From a virus: a stretch of 64,000 bases of DNA. A program made the position numbers and the translations under genes. Positions 1-8,180 of the stretch are shown here, in pieces. The stretch covers positions 62,001 through 126,000 of the IMG/VR virus record IMGVR_UViG_3300024329_000004; one strand, 5' to 3'. Numbering within the stretch: the first letter of the stretch is position 1; each line of letters opens with the position of its first letter. Under the pieces are notes generated by a model, which was not told where the DNA came from, searched no databases, and saw nothing but the letters and a program-made list of their open reading frames with translations.

Positions 1-296
1 TCTGTATCAAATATAGTACCGATGCTAATTTTATTAAGAACTCTTGCACCCATCATAGATATTTTAGAAGAAGATATTGTTTTACCTTCATCAAGTGATC
101 CGAAAGATTCAAATGATATAATGTTTTTCATTTCGCGTTGTTTCTTTTTATTTCTCTTCTTCTTATACTCTTCTTCGGCATCTCCTTTTCCGGCTGGAAT
201 ATCCCCTGATCCAACTGATGTTTCAGATGGTAAAGAGACTTCTCCCATTCCGGCCATATCGCCAAGTGATAAGTTTTCGTTTTCGTTTAATTCCAT
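1..296 (-). CDS. Head-cargo-like protein with capsid-targeting-type leader (partial, runs off left edge)
   Basis: The reading frame is open from an ATG at 296, three bases after the stop of the preceding gene, to the window edge, so the C-terminus is missing. The first ~55 residues are Glu/Asn- and then Lys/Arg-rich. An in-frame ATG at 131 begins MKNIISFESFGSLDEG, which places F at 7, E at 8 and F at 10, exactly as in the other leader-bearing proteins of this window. I therefore think 131 may be the true start, although coupling to the upstream stop favours 296. The D-E|G end of the leader resembles a prohead-protease site. Its function is unknown; by analogy with T4 internal proteins it could be packaged in the head. 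Confidence 0.6.
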   Translation of the reverse strand, partial: MELNENENLSLGDMAGMGEVSLPSETSVGSGDIPAGKGDAEEEYKKKRNKKKQREMKNIISFESFGSLDEGKTISSSKISMMGARVLNKISIGTIFDT

Positions 297-299
297 ATC

Positions 300-617
300 T
301 TAATATTCAAATGGTGGAGTTCCATAATCATCTTGTTCGATGCCATACCATACTCCTGATACTTGTAAATACCACCATCCATATTTAGTGTCGTCTACTA
401 CTTTAAATTTCTTAGGTAATTTAACAGATTTTTTTGGAGCTCTAGCAATATACTTTAAAACTGGAACACCATCGTCCCATGTTTTTTTAGTAGATCTTGC
501 TTGAACTGATTGTCCATCTGAAAACGCATCAAATGCTTTTGCATCTTCTATTTCATCTGCTAATAAATCGATAGCTGATTCATTAATGTATTGTTCAAAT
601 AATTTTACTTTTTTCAT
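300..617 (-). CDS. Small putative internal head protein with capsid-targeting-type leader
   Basis: This 105-residue protein starts MKKVKLFEQYINES, with F7, E8, Q9, Y10 and an I-N-E13 triplet followed by a small residue. That is the layout of a T4-type capsid-targeting sequence cut by the prohead protease after [IL]-x-E. The rest is acidic near residues 18-35 and then basic, with an aromatic C-terminal stretch (WWYLQVSG). I do not recognise a domain. It sits 1 bp downstream of another leader-bearing gene, which supports a shared virion-cargo role. The protein type is clear from the leader; its activity is unknown. Confidence 0.75.
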   Translation of the reverse strand: MKKVKLFEQYINESAIDLLADEIEDAKAFDAFSDGQSVQARSTKKTWDDGVPVLKYIARAPKKSVKLPKKFKVVDDTKYGWWYLQVSGVWYGIEQDDYGTPPFEY

Positions 618-618
618 T

Positions 619-1953
619 TTACCAAACTATGTTTTTATTATCCCATTTAGCCATTCTTTGCTTAAGCTCTAGTGCTTTACGCTTAGCATCTCTCATATAC
701 CAAGAACTTGATGAACCGAATTTTTCTTCTTCAGTTTTCATATTAACGTATGCTGAAACATATCCTTGATAATCTGACAATATATTTGCAATATAATTGG
801 TTAAATCTCTAGGTCTAATTTCTCTTCCTTTAGGGTCTTTTCCTATTGTTAATTCGTTATAGTTTCCTAATTCTTTTTTAGCTAAACCAGCCATTAAGAA
901 TTGGTGTGCATCTTCGATAATTTCTTTAACTTTCTTGTCTATTTTATCTGGGTTATCAGCTTTCTTCGCAAGAATATCGTTATACCTTGTTAAGTTATCC
1001 TCTTTGATTTTCTTAGGGTTTGTAAGTGCAGTAGCTCCAGATTTTGCCTCTGCTCTTGCAGATGTCTTATCATCGGTAGATAAAGAAGCTCTTAATGTGT
1101 CTAAATTAATAATGTAACATTCGTCAGACATTTCCGCAATTCTTTTAATGTTACCTAATCCCGTTCCACTATATTGGTTGTGTGATTTGTTAACACCGAC
1201 AGTATCTTTAGATCCAGGGTATTTACCCATGTTCTTAAGTCTTCTTGTGTTTTTCTTACCACCTATTGTGTCGCTGTTTCTATTCCATATTGAATCGTTC
1301 TGAAACATTTCATTTTTTCCATTAGAAACAGCTAATAAACAATTTCCAGGAATCATTTCAACATATCTTCCGGAAGAAGGAGCATATTCATTTTCTTTTT
1401 CATTTCTAGAAATCCAAAATACAATTACGTTTCCGAATGTTTTTGCTTTCTTATAAACTTCAACTGGGTTGCTATTAGAAATTATCATATCATCGGTAAC
1501 TTTATCTAGTGCTACTTTAGCAAGACCGTATATACCTTTAATTAATTCCTTACCACCTTTTTTGATGTCTATTAATCCTCTTAACTTGGAAGAAGCTAGA
1601 GCTTCATTAAGTTCTAAAGATTCAGTTGCTCTGTATTTTGCAAATTTACCCTTTTTAATTGTTTTAACTAATTCAGCTTCGCTATCGTCCATGTGACCAT
1701 ATACATCATTATGTGTTGCTGCGTTTACTATTTCACCAGCATCACCAATAAAATAAGTTCCTCCTGCATATTCGTCTCCATCCATATCTAGATCAAAACC
1801 ACCGGAATCTAATGAATTTTTAGAAATTGTGAATTCTTTTCCGTCTGCTTTTGAAAGAGCAGCTGCTAATTTTTTTGCTATTTTAGCAGTATCTTTCTGC
1901 TTCATAACCTTTGCTTCATTGATAAAATTATCGAAGTTAGTATATAGTTTCAT
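619..1953 (-). CDS. Putative head-packaged protein with capsid-targeting-type leader and one internal cleavage-like site
   Basis: This 444-residue protein starts MKLYTNFDNFINEAK (F7, D8, F10, I-N-E13|A14). A second site of the same type, ESLELNE117|A118, separates a lysine-rich N-terminal module of ~100 residues from a ~330-residue C-terminal module. The C-terminal module mixes a predicted alpha/beta core with a helical, charged tail. I could not assign it to a family. A GATATATA box lies 24 bp upstream (1978-1985) and no Shine-Dalgarno is visible, so it probably has its own late promoter. By analogy with T4 internal proteins and Alt, I infer packaging in the prohead and proteolytic trimming. 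Confidence 0.75.
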   Translation of the reverse strand: MKLYTNFDNFINEAKVMKQKDTAKIAKKLAAALSKADGKEFTISKNSLDSGGFDLDMDGDEYAGGTYFIGDAGEIVNAATHNDVYGHMDDSEAELVKTIKKGKFAKYRATESLELNEALASSKLRGLIDIKKGGKELIKGIYGLAKVALDKVTDDMIISNSNPVEVYKKAKTFGNVIVFWISRNEKENEYAPSSGRYVEMIPGNCLLAVSNGKNEMFQNDSIWNRNSDTIGGKKNTRRLKNMGKYPGSKDTVGVNKSHNQYSGTGLGNIKRIAEMSDECYIINLDTLRASLSTDDKTSARAEAKSGATALTNPKKIKEDNLTRYNDILAKKADNPDKIDKKVKEIIEDAHQFLMAGLAKKELGNYNELTIGKDPKGREIRPRDLTNYIANILSDYQGYVSAYVNMKTEEEKFGSSSSWYMRDAKRKALELKQRMAKWDNKNIVW

Positions 1954-1977
1954 TTTATATTGTTTTGTTTATAATAG

Positions 1978-1985
1978 TATATATC
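1978..1985 (-). promoter_or_regulatory. GATATATA late-promoter-type box before the 444-residue cargo gene
   Basis: An exact GATATATA on the minus strand, 24 bp before the start at 1953, directly after the polyprotein stop. Confidence 0.55.
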
Positions 1986-1987
1986 TT

Positions 1988-4900
1988 TTAATGTAAGGAA
2001 TCATGTGCTAATTCATTAGCTAAGTCTGGATTATCATCTGTGAAATCTGATAATTCTTCGTCAGTCATTTCTTTTCCATTAGAATATTCACCATAACTAA
2101 AGAATGCATCTGTGAAATCTGGATAATCTTTCATATCAACATCTTCCATTTCTAATGAACTAATATCTACTTTCTTTCCTTTAAATTTAATATAATTAGC
2201 TTCGTTAATAAAAGATTCTAATGTTAAACTAACAACTGGTTTAATTCCAGTTAATATTCTTTTTCCAAATTTAGAAAGACCAATTCCATTTTCACTTACT
2301 GTAAAGTATTTAGAATTTCTTCTCATCCATCTTTTATTATCGATTGATTTTTCTTTTAGAATATTATTGAATTCTTCTTCTGTTAATACACCATCCGCTA
2401 ATGCCTCGATCATTGCGTTTCTGACTTTAGCAGTTCTACCTGAAGTTTGTGCAGGATGATTATCGGTATATCTTCTTTTTATTTGAATTTTAGATTCTCT
2501 AAGACCCGGTTTCATTACGTTTAATTCCCACCACTGTTCTAATTGGTGATAAATATTTGCACCCATGTTTGAAATCATGAAGTCAATTACATCATCATAA
2601 TTGTCTTTTTCATCTTGATAAAAACCAGGAGTATCGATATATTCTTTACCCATTATCTTTCTAACTGCTCTTTCTGGCATAGCATCGATTTCTTTTAAAA
2701 ATTCTTCGAAATCTTCATCGTTTTTAAAACCCTTAGCTTCAATAACCATTGATTCCATTAGGCCAATAGCAATCTCTCCAACTTCTCTATCGCCGCCGTC
2801 AACATATCTTTTGTTAAGTATTGCAAATTTAAAACCATCTGCTTTTATCGTATACATTGGCATCATACTATCACTATAGTCGTATTTGTATTTACCTGCT
2901 TTTAATTCTTTACCGATTGCAAAGAAATCTTTAGCTTTACCTACTAAATCTGCAAGATTATCTAAGTGGTCACCGGCGTCGTCCTTTTCATTAACTAATG
3001 ATTCATAAACTCCTTTTTCAATGTTCTTGATTAAGAGTTTAGCACCCTTCTTGTCAAGTTCATTTTGAATAAAGTCCATCATTTCGTTGGGATCTTCAGC
3101 ATCTATACCAAATTCAGATGCTAAGTTTTGATATGCATCAAATTCCATATTAGAAATAGTGTCTTCTAAGTCTGCATACACATCTTCATTAACTGCTGAT
3201 TCTACCATTACTAGCCCTATATCCTTATATGCTATTTCATGCTCTCCACCGTCTTGATCTAGTGCAAATACTGATTTATCATGCCACATTGCAGCATTGT
3301 CATCGTTATTAGAATCAGGATTATAAATGATATATTCTTTTCCGTTTCCGGTTTGAATCATTGCATCATCTGCATCTCCTAATTTTTTTAATAATGACTT
3401 TTTAGTATACCTTTCTTCAACAGCTTCACCTGACGTATATTCAAAATCATTATATAGTGCCTTTAACCATTCTAAAAACTCTGGAGTTTTCTTCATTACT
3501 TTCTTATGTCCGTATTCTTTAAAGAATTCTTTCTGAAAAGTATCAAATGATTTGTGATTACCTATCATTTGGTGAATGTCAGACATAACACCCTCACTGA
3601 TAACTAATTTTACATCTTTGTTTTTACCAGCTACTGCATCATCTAGTTCATTTGTAAGAGCTTTCTTTTTTGCTGTTAAATCTATTAGCTGCTGTCTAGT
3701 TGCTGCTTTCTCATCACTTCCATCTTCCGCAGCGATGTATATCTTTACAATATCTTTCATCTTATTAACTGTTTCTCCAAATTCCTTTGAAATCTTGTTA
3801 ATAGATCTAGCTTCTAATATATTAGATTCTTCAATGTATTCTCCTAATTCAGGATCGTCCCATCCATTAGGATCGGCTAATACTGATTGTAAATCTTCTC
3901 TTGAACCTGTCATTTCAACTTCTGGCCAATTGCCACCAGGGCCGTTCATTGTTAAAACTTTCATTTTAACATTATATTTCTTTAAAAGCTTTTTGAGTGT
4001 TTTTGATTTAGGATCTATTGCATCCATTACTACAGTAGCTTCATTTAAATTTTCGTCTAGCTTATCAAAGAATCCACCATGTTCACTTTGTAAATCTTCA
4101 CCATACTTGTCGTCCCATATTTTAGCTAATTCATCTTTAGTAATTTTACCTTTATATTTTCCCATGATTTCAACATAGACACTACCATATTCATATTCAA
4201 AATCTTCACCATAAGAAAAATCCCATGCCTTTTCAACATCTTTAATTGTAAGCTTTTTGGCTTCAGTAACCTTTGATTCATACCATCCGTTTTCGTAATC
4301 GTCATCATCTTCATAATCATCATACTCAGGTTCTTGATACCATGATTGATTTGGATCAGATTCTGCTTCTTCAGTAAAGTCATGTCTTTTCCAATTAAAT
4401 CTTGGATCTTCAACTAATGCAGGGAATAATGTCTTTTTCTTTTTATCTTTGGTCTTTATTTTACCGAATGCTAAATCAATACCAAGTTGTCTTAATTCTT
4501 TAAATGAACCTTTCATTGTTTTAACATCTTCTTCAGTATATCCATTCATTGTAGCAACAAGATCATAATAATCCATTCCACCAAATTCACCATATCCTTC
4601 ATAATCCTTTTCCGTCCACTTGTTACCCATATTATCATACATAAATACTGTAATCATGTTCTGTCTTTCAGAACCTATTTGTGTGTTTGTATCGGATGTA
4701 AGCCATGAAAATTGACCTTCAACTATCATCTGTTCATGTAACAATTGAGCACCAGTCGTTACAATGTTTAAATAGCTTTCAGGAATTCCATTTACAAAGT
4801 TATGTAATTCTGGTTCGAAATCTGGCATACCACATGCATATCTTGGATATGTTGCTCCTTCTGTATTTACAAGAATACTCATTCCATAATACTCTCCAAG

Positions 4901-5206
4901 CTCACCTGATTCAGTGTTACAATATAATACAAATACCTGTGGCACTTGAACTTTAAAGTTAGATTGTAATGGATATTCGTTATGACATCCTAATTCTTTA
5001 GTAGTGTATACGTCTAAGGAATGTAATTCTTTATCATATTTAGTTAATTCTCTATATGGAATAGAAGCTCTTTGGTTAAATAGATCTCCCCAATAAGAAG
5101 GCTTTCTCAAGGAATATTTCCCAGAAACCTTTTTGTATACTTTATATAAATCAACGTTTTCGTTCATTGAATTTACAAAGCTTTCGAATGTTTTTTTAGT
5201 GCTCAT
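1988..5206 (-). CDS. Giant putative head-cargo polyprotein with repeated prohead-protease-like junctions
   Basis: This 1072-residue protein begins MSTKKTFESFVNSMNEN, again with F7-E8-x-F10. Junctions of the form ES-x-[VIL]-x-E, or close variants, recur at E315, E389, E465, E538, E674, E740, E823 and E1002, usually followed by A, G or K. They cut the chain into pieces of mostly 65-140 residues after a first module of ~315. Examples are SKVTEA, ENLNEA, SNILEA, ESLVNEK, ESMVIEA and ESFINEA. Residues ~320-385 hold two related motifs (W-D-x2-YGED). No enzyme motif is obvious. The simplest reading is a string of small proteins carried into the prohead by one leader and released by protease. The individual domain functions are unknown. 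Confidence 0.7.
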   Translation of the reverse strand: MSTKKTFESFVNSMNENVDLYKVYKKVSGKYSLRKPSYWGDLFNQRASIPYRELTKYDKELHSLDVYTTKELGCHNEYPLQSNFKVQVPQVFVLYCNTESGELGEYYGMSILVNTEGATYPRYACGMPDFEPELHNFVNGIPESYLNIVTTGAQLLHEQMIVEGQFSWLTSDTNTQIGSERQNMITVFMYDNMGNKWTEKDYEGYGEFGGMDYYDLVATMNGYTEEDVKTMKGSFKELRQLGIDLAFGKIKTKDKKKKTLFPALVEDPRFNWKRHDFTEEAESDPNQSWYQEPEYDDYEDDDDYENGWYESKVTEAKKLTIKDVEKAWDFSYGEDFEYEYGSVYVEIMGKYKGKITKDELAKIWDDKYGEDLQSEHGGFFDKLDENLNEATVVMDAIDPKSKTLKKLLKKYNVKMKVLTMNGPGGNWPEVEMTGSREDLQSVLADPNGWDDPELGEYIEESNILEARSINKISKEFGETVNKMKDIVKIYIAAEDGSDEKAATRQQLIDLTAKKKALTNELDDAVAGKNKDVKLVISEGVMSDIHQMIGNHKSFDTFQKEFFKEYGHKKVMKKTPEFLEWLKALYNDFEYTSGEAVEERYTKKSLLKKLGDADDAMIQTGNGKEYIIYNPDSNNDDNAAMWHDKSVFALDQDGGEHEIAYKDIGLVMVESAVNEDVYADLEDTISNMEFDAYQNLASEFGIDAEDPNEMMDFIQNELDKKGAKLLIKNIEKGVYESLVNEKDDAGDHLDNLADLVGKAKDFFAIGKELKAGKYKYDYSDSMMPMYTIKADGFKFAILNKRYVDGGDREVGEIAIGLMESMVIEAKGFKNDEDFEEFLKEIDAMPERAVRKIMGKEYIDTPGFYQDEKDNYDDVIDFMISNMGANIYHQLEQWWELNVMKPGLRESKIQIKRRYTDNHPAQTSGRTAKVRNAMIEALADGVLTEEEFNNILKEKSIDNKRWMRRNSKYFTVSENGIGLSKFGKRILTGIKPVVSLTLESFINEANYIKFKGKKVDISSLEMEDVDMKDYPDFTDAFFSYGEYSNGKEMTDEELSDFTDDNPDLANELAHDSLH

Positions 5207-5226
5207 TTTTATTTGTATTTGTTTAT

Positions 5227-6306
5227 TTAAACTCGGTTAGGCTTTATTTTATATTTAAATTTACCTTGTGTAATAGAATATATTTGTAATTCGCTAGTTT
5301 TTCCAGGTAATTTCTTGTAATAGTGAAAAGCTACTATTTCATGATCTTTAGACTCTATAAAAAGGAATGGAGTAGGTATATCTCCTACTGCTGAAATTAC
5401 ATCGTCTTGTATTTCAGTAAATGTTCTAACGGAAGGCTCAGTCTCTATTATACTTTTAATTTTTTCTGCAGTTTTAGAGTCACTTAGCTTTCCTAATTCT
5501 ACGTCATTAAATTTAATTACTAATGCGCCGTTATCTTTATCTCCAGGACCTATTTTAAAATCTCTTTCACTAGAAGAAAGGGCCTGAATATCTGTCTTAG
5601 TTAAATTTTGAATATGCTTAAATCTTTTTCCACCTACAGTTCCCCATTCATTTATCCAACCTCCACCGGCAGCCATATCTTTACCATCTCCGTCCGGGTT
5701 GATTTCTTCAATATTATATTTTACTGCGTCATATAATGCCGTTAACTTCGGTACATAAGTACTATTAATTCCCTGGTGTTTTGCACCTGTTCTCCAATTT
5801 TGTAACATGCCCTTTGACATTTGAGCTTCTTTTAACTCACATTTACCAAGGGGTGGTTTAATTGGTGACCACCTTTCATTATATAATTCTAAGTCAGTAT
5901 CGGCCGCACCTCCACCTATTTTTATATTTTCTACAATATACGCTAGCATTATTTCTCCAGCACCAATTCCATTATCGTCTCTTCCAATATTAAACAATTC
6001 GTTTGCTTCGCTTTTATTTAACATTAAATATTGAAAAACTACTCCGAATGTATCGTCATCCATTTTAGAAAGCCATAACCTGCCATCAGGTTGTTGTTTA
6101 ACATCCTGTGTTGAAGTAAACTTAACACCTTGCCATGGACACTTATTCTTTTTAAATGTTCTATTAATTGAATTAAATAAATTCTGTTGGGCAGATTTAC
6201 TTCCGGTCGTTGCAACTCCAATATAGGATTCTATAATTAACGCTTCATTTTCAGCGTTGGTTTTTGCAGCACTATGTAGTGCTCTTTCAAAATCGTACCT
6301 ATCCAT
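5227..6306 (-). CDS. Putative PD-(D/E)xK-type nuclease
   Basis: This 359-residue protein has a central block GAGEIMLAYI, then a glycine-rich turn, D-L-E-L and, about 16 residues later, C-E-L-K-E-A. The arrangement of a helix glutamate, an aspartate and an E-x-K resembles the PD-(D/E)xK nuclease core seen in phage proteins with a GEV...GDL...EVKG pattern. This is pattern recognition, not a proven homology. It overlaps the preceding ligase-NMNAT gene by 8 bp, so the two are translationally coupled, and a nuclease next to ligases would suit a nucleic-acid repair or attack module. It lacks the N-terminal leader, although I-I-E25 within the first 30 residues could be a cleavage site. Confidence 0.45.
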   Translation of the reverse strand: MDRYDFERALHSAAKTNAENEALIIESYIGVATTGSKSAQQNLFNSINRTFKKNKCPWQGVKFTSTQDVKQQPDGRLWLSKMDDDTFGVVFQYLMLNKSEANELFNIGRDDNGIGAGEIMLAYIVENIKIGGGAADTDLELYNERWSPIKPPLGKCELKEAQMSKGMLQNWRTGAKHQGINSTYVPKLTALYDAVKYNIEEINPDGDGKDMAAGGGWINEWGTVGGKRFKHIQNLTKTDIQALSSSERDFKIGPGDKDNGALVIKFNDVELGKLSDSKTAEKIKSIIETEPSVRTFTEIQDDVISAVGDIPTPFLFIESKDHEIVAFHYYKKLPGKTSELQIYSITQGKFKYKIKPNRV

Positions 6307-8170
6307 TGTTTTCTAAAAATTGTTTAAATGTTAATAATGATTCAGCAACTTCATTTGATTCTGAAGTACCTACTGAATCTTCTAATTTTTTCTTAAGTTC
6401 GCCATACATTTTATGTAATGCTTTGGGTGTTGTTGACTTAAATAATCCTTCATCTCCGTCTAGCATTGCGTTTCTAACCTGAGTCGCTGAAATATTATTG
6501 TCTGTTCTTGGAATTTCAAATAATCCAAAATCACTCCTAACTCCAAGATCTTCTCTATAAGAATCTTTATTTACTTGGAATCCGTAAGTTTTCATTCTAT
6601 CGCTTCCTGTTCCCCATAATACGGGTTCATAAGTTGGTCTCATTGCATTGAACATTGTATCAATACCTCCGGTTGGAATTACAAAGATTTCTTTTAAGAA
6701 TGGATATTGTTTTTGAACCGCCTTAAACATATCTAATTGTGTCTTCTCATCATAAGGTCTTTTAAATGCATCTTCCTTTTTCTTATTCTTTGCTTTTACT
6801 AATAAAACAACCACAGGATATCCATTTTCTTTGTGTATAGTTTCTAATACTTTAGCATGTCCAAGTGTAAATGGTTGGAATCTACCAACAAACATATTTA
6901 CTAATTCTCCTCCTTGTTCAGGATGATCTACTTTAAGTGCTTCATTTAAATTAACACTTGTCTTTACTTTATTATGTAATATGAAATTATTAAAGTCGTA
7001 TATGGAATTTTCATCGGTATTCTCTACAAATACTTTCTTATCTATAGTTTCTACTATTTGATTTAAATGCTCTAACATTTCTGCATTTATGATATCGCTT
7101 TCCTTGCTTCTCTTTTTTCTAAAAGAACCTAAAGTTATTTTAAATAATTCTGCAAGTATTTCGTTTTCAACATAAGAAAGAGTGGTCTCGTTCTTAATGT
7201 ATTTAGTATTTAGTTTAAAGGAATCTGAATCTGCAAAATCAGCTGATTCAAAGTTAACACCAATAAACTTAGCAGAGTGTTCTTTAACATACGTATTAAA
7301 CATCACTGACATTAATTCAATATATCTCCAGTCTGCTGTTTCTTCATTTAGTTGAATGTCTTTCATTTCAAATGTAGAAATAAATTCAATAAGACCAGCA
7401 ATAGTAATTTGATACATGTGGCTTGATCTCTTATTTTCACTAACAGTTCTTGTAAAATCTTCTAATTTAAAAGATCTAGATTTTTTCTCATCAATAAAAG
7501 AAACTATTAATCCGTCAATTTCTACTTCAAAGTCTTCATTTAACGTAGGAGAAACTGCATTTGGATTAAATGTCTTAATCATCTTTTGAGTGAAAGGTAA
7601 TCTTGCATCTGTATTTGGATCATAATCAAATGCTTCAGAAAACTCCTTATCTGACATAGATAAAACACTTATTAATTCTTCTTTTTGCATTTGAGATAGC
7701 ATACCATCAAACACAATGCTAGGTCCTTGAACCTCTAATATCTTTGCCCATTTATTTAATATAATTGGATCGCTAATTGTTTTTCTAATCTTACCTGACT
7801 CATTCATAGTTTGAATGTGCGTAAGTATTAAATTGTTTTTAGGTAGTTTAGTATATTTATATTCTGACACGTTTAATTCAGGTAAATATTCAAAACCAAA
7901 TTTCCAATCATGTGGCATTTGTTCCTTTATACTAGGATCTAAACTTTGGATGTGCTTGACACCTGTTTCATATAAACCTACTATTGTTCTGTCTATCATG
8001 TTCATTCTAGAATCTCCAGATTTGTAATATTCAAATTTAGTCTGGTTTCTTCTAACGTGAAATGAAGCTCCTTGTATTTTTTCAGTTACTAGAACCCTGC
8101 TATTCAACATATCTTGAAATGCATTGATATTAGTTTCCTGAAATACTTGTCTTAGTTTTTTAAGTGCCAT
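6299..8170 (-). CDS. Fused RNA/DNA-ligase-type nucleotidyltransferase and NMN adenylyltransferase-like enzyme
   Basis: The 623-residue protein has two enzymatic parts. Residues ~25-260 carry the covalent nucleotidyltransferase motifs of ATP-dependent ligases: K31-I-Q-G (motif I, the adenylated lysine), FGFEYL at 91-96 (motif III/IIIa), E218-I-D-G-L-I-V (motif IV) and FKL at 234-236 (motif V). Residues ~425-595 form a Rossmann-like nucleotidyltransferase domain with GRFQPFTLGH (429-438) and ISATQVR (560-566), typical of NMN adenylyltransferases such as NadM/NadR. Between the domains is VNLNE410|A411, a prohead-protease-like site, and the last residues (ESLLTFKQFLENNG) resemble the capsid-targeting leader. 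It likely seals or adenylylates nucleic acid and makes NAD from NMN and ATP. The true substrates are unknown. Confidence 0.8.
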   Translation of the reverse strand: MALKKLRQVFQETNINAFQDMLNSRVLVTEKIQGASFHVRRNQTKFEYYKSGDSRMNMIDRTIVGLYETGVKHIQSLDPSIKEQMPHDWKFGFEYLPELNVSEYKYTKLPKNNLILTHIQTMNESGKIRKTISDPIILNKWAKILEVQGPSIVFDGMLSQMQKEELISVLSMSDKEFSEAFDYDPNTDARLPFTQKMIKTFNPNAVSPTLNEDFEVEIDGLIVSFIDEKKSRSFKLEDFTRTVSENKRSSHMYQITIAGLIEFISTFEMKDIQLNEETADWRYIELMSVMFNTYVKEHSAKFIGVNFESADFADSDSFKLNTKYIKNETTLSYVENEILAELFKITLGSFRKKRSKESDIINAEMLEHLNQIVETIDKKVFVENTDENSIYDFNNFILHNKVKTSVNLNEALKVDHPEQGGELVNMFVGRFQPFTLGHAKVLETIHKENGYPVVVLLVKAKNKKKEDAFKRPYDEKTQLDMFKAVQKQYPFLKEIFVIPTGGIDTMFNAMRPTYEPVLWGTGSDRMKTYGFQVNKDSYREDLGVRSDFGLFEIPRTDNNISATQVRNAMLDGDEGLFKSTTPKALHKMYGELKKKLEDSVGTSESNEVAESLLTFKQFLENNG

Positions 8171-8180
8171 ATTATATTAT

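Noticed and set aside
22-303. 93-residue plus-strand open frame at the left edge
   Set aside because: It is the antisense of the leader-bearing partial gene, which has better composition and context.
3576-4178. 200-residue plus-strand open frame
   Set aside because: It lies opposite the polyprotein gene, has hydrophobic low-complexity composition typical of antisense shadows, and has no promoter or neighbour on that strand.
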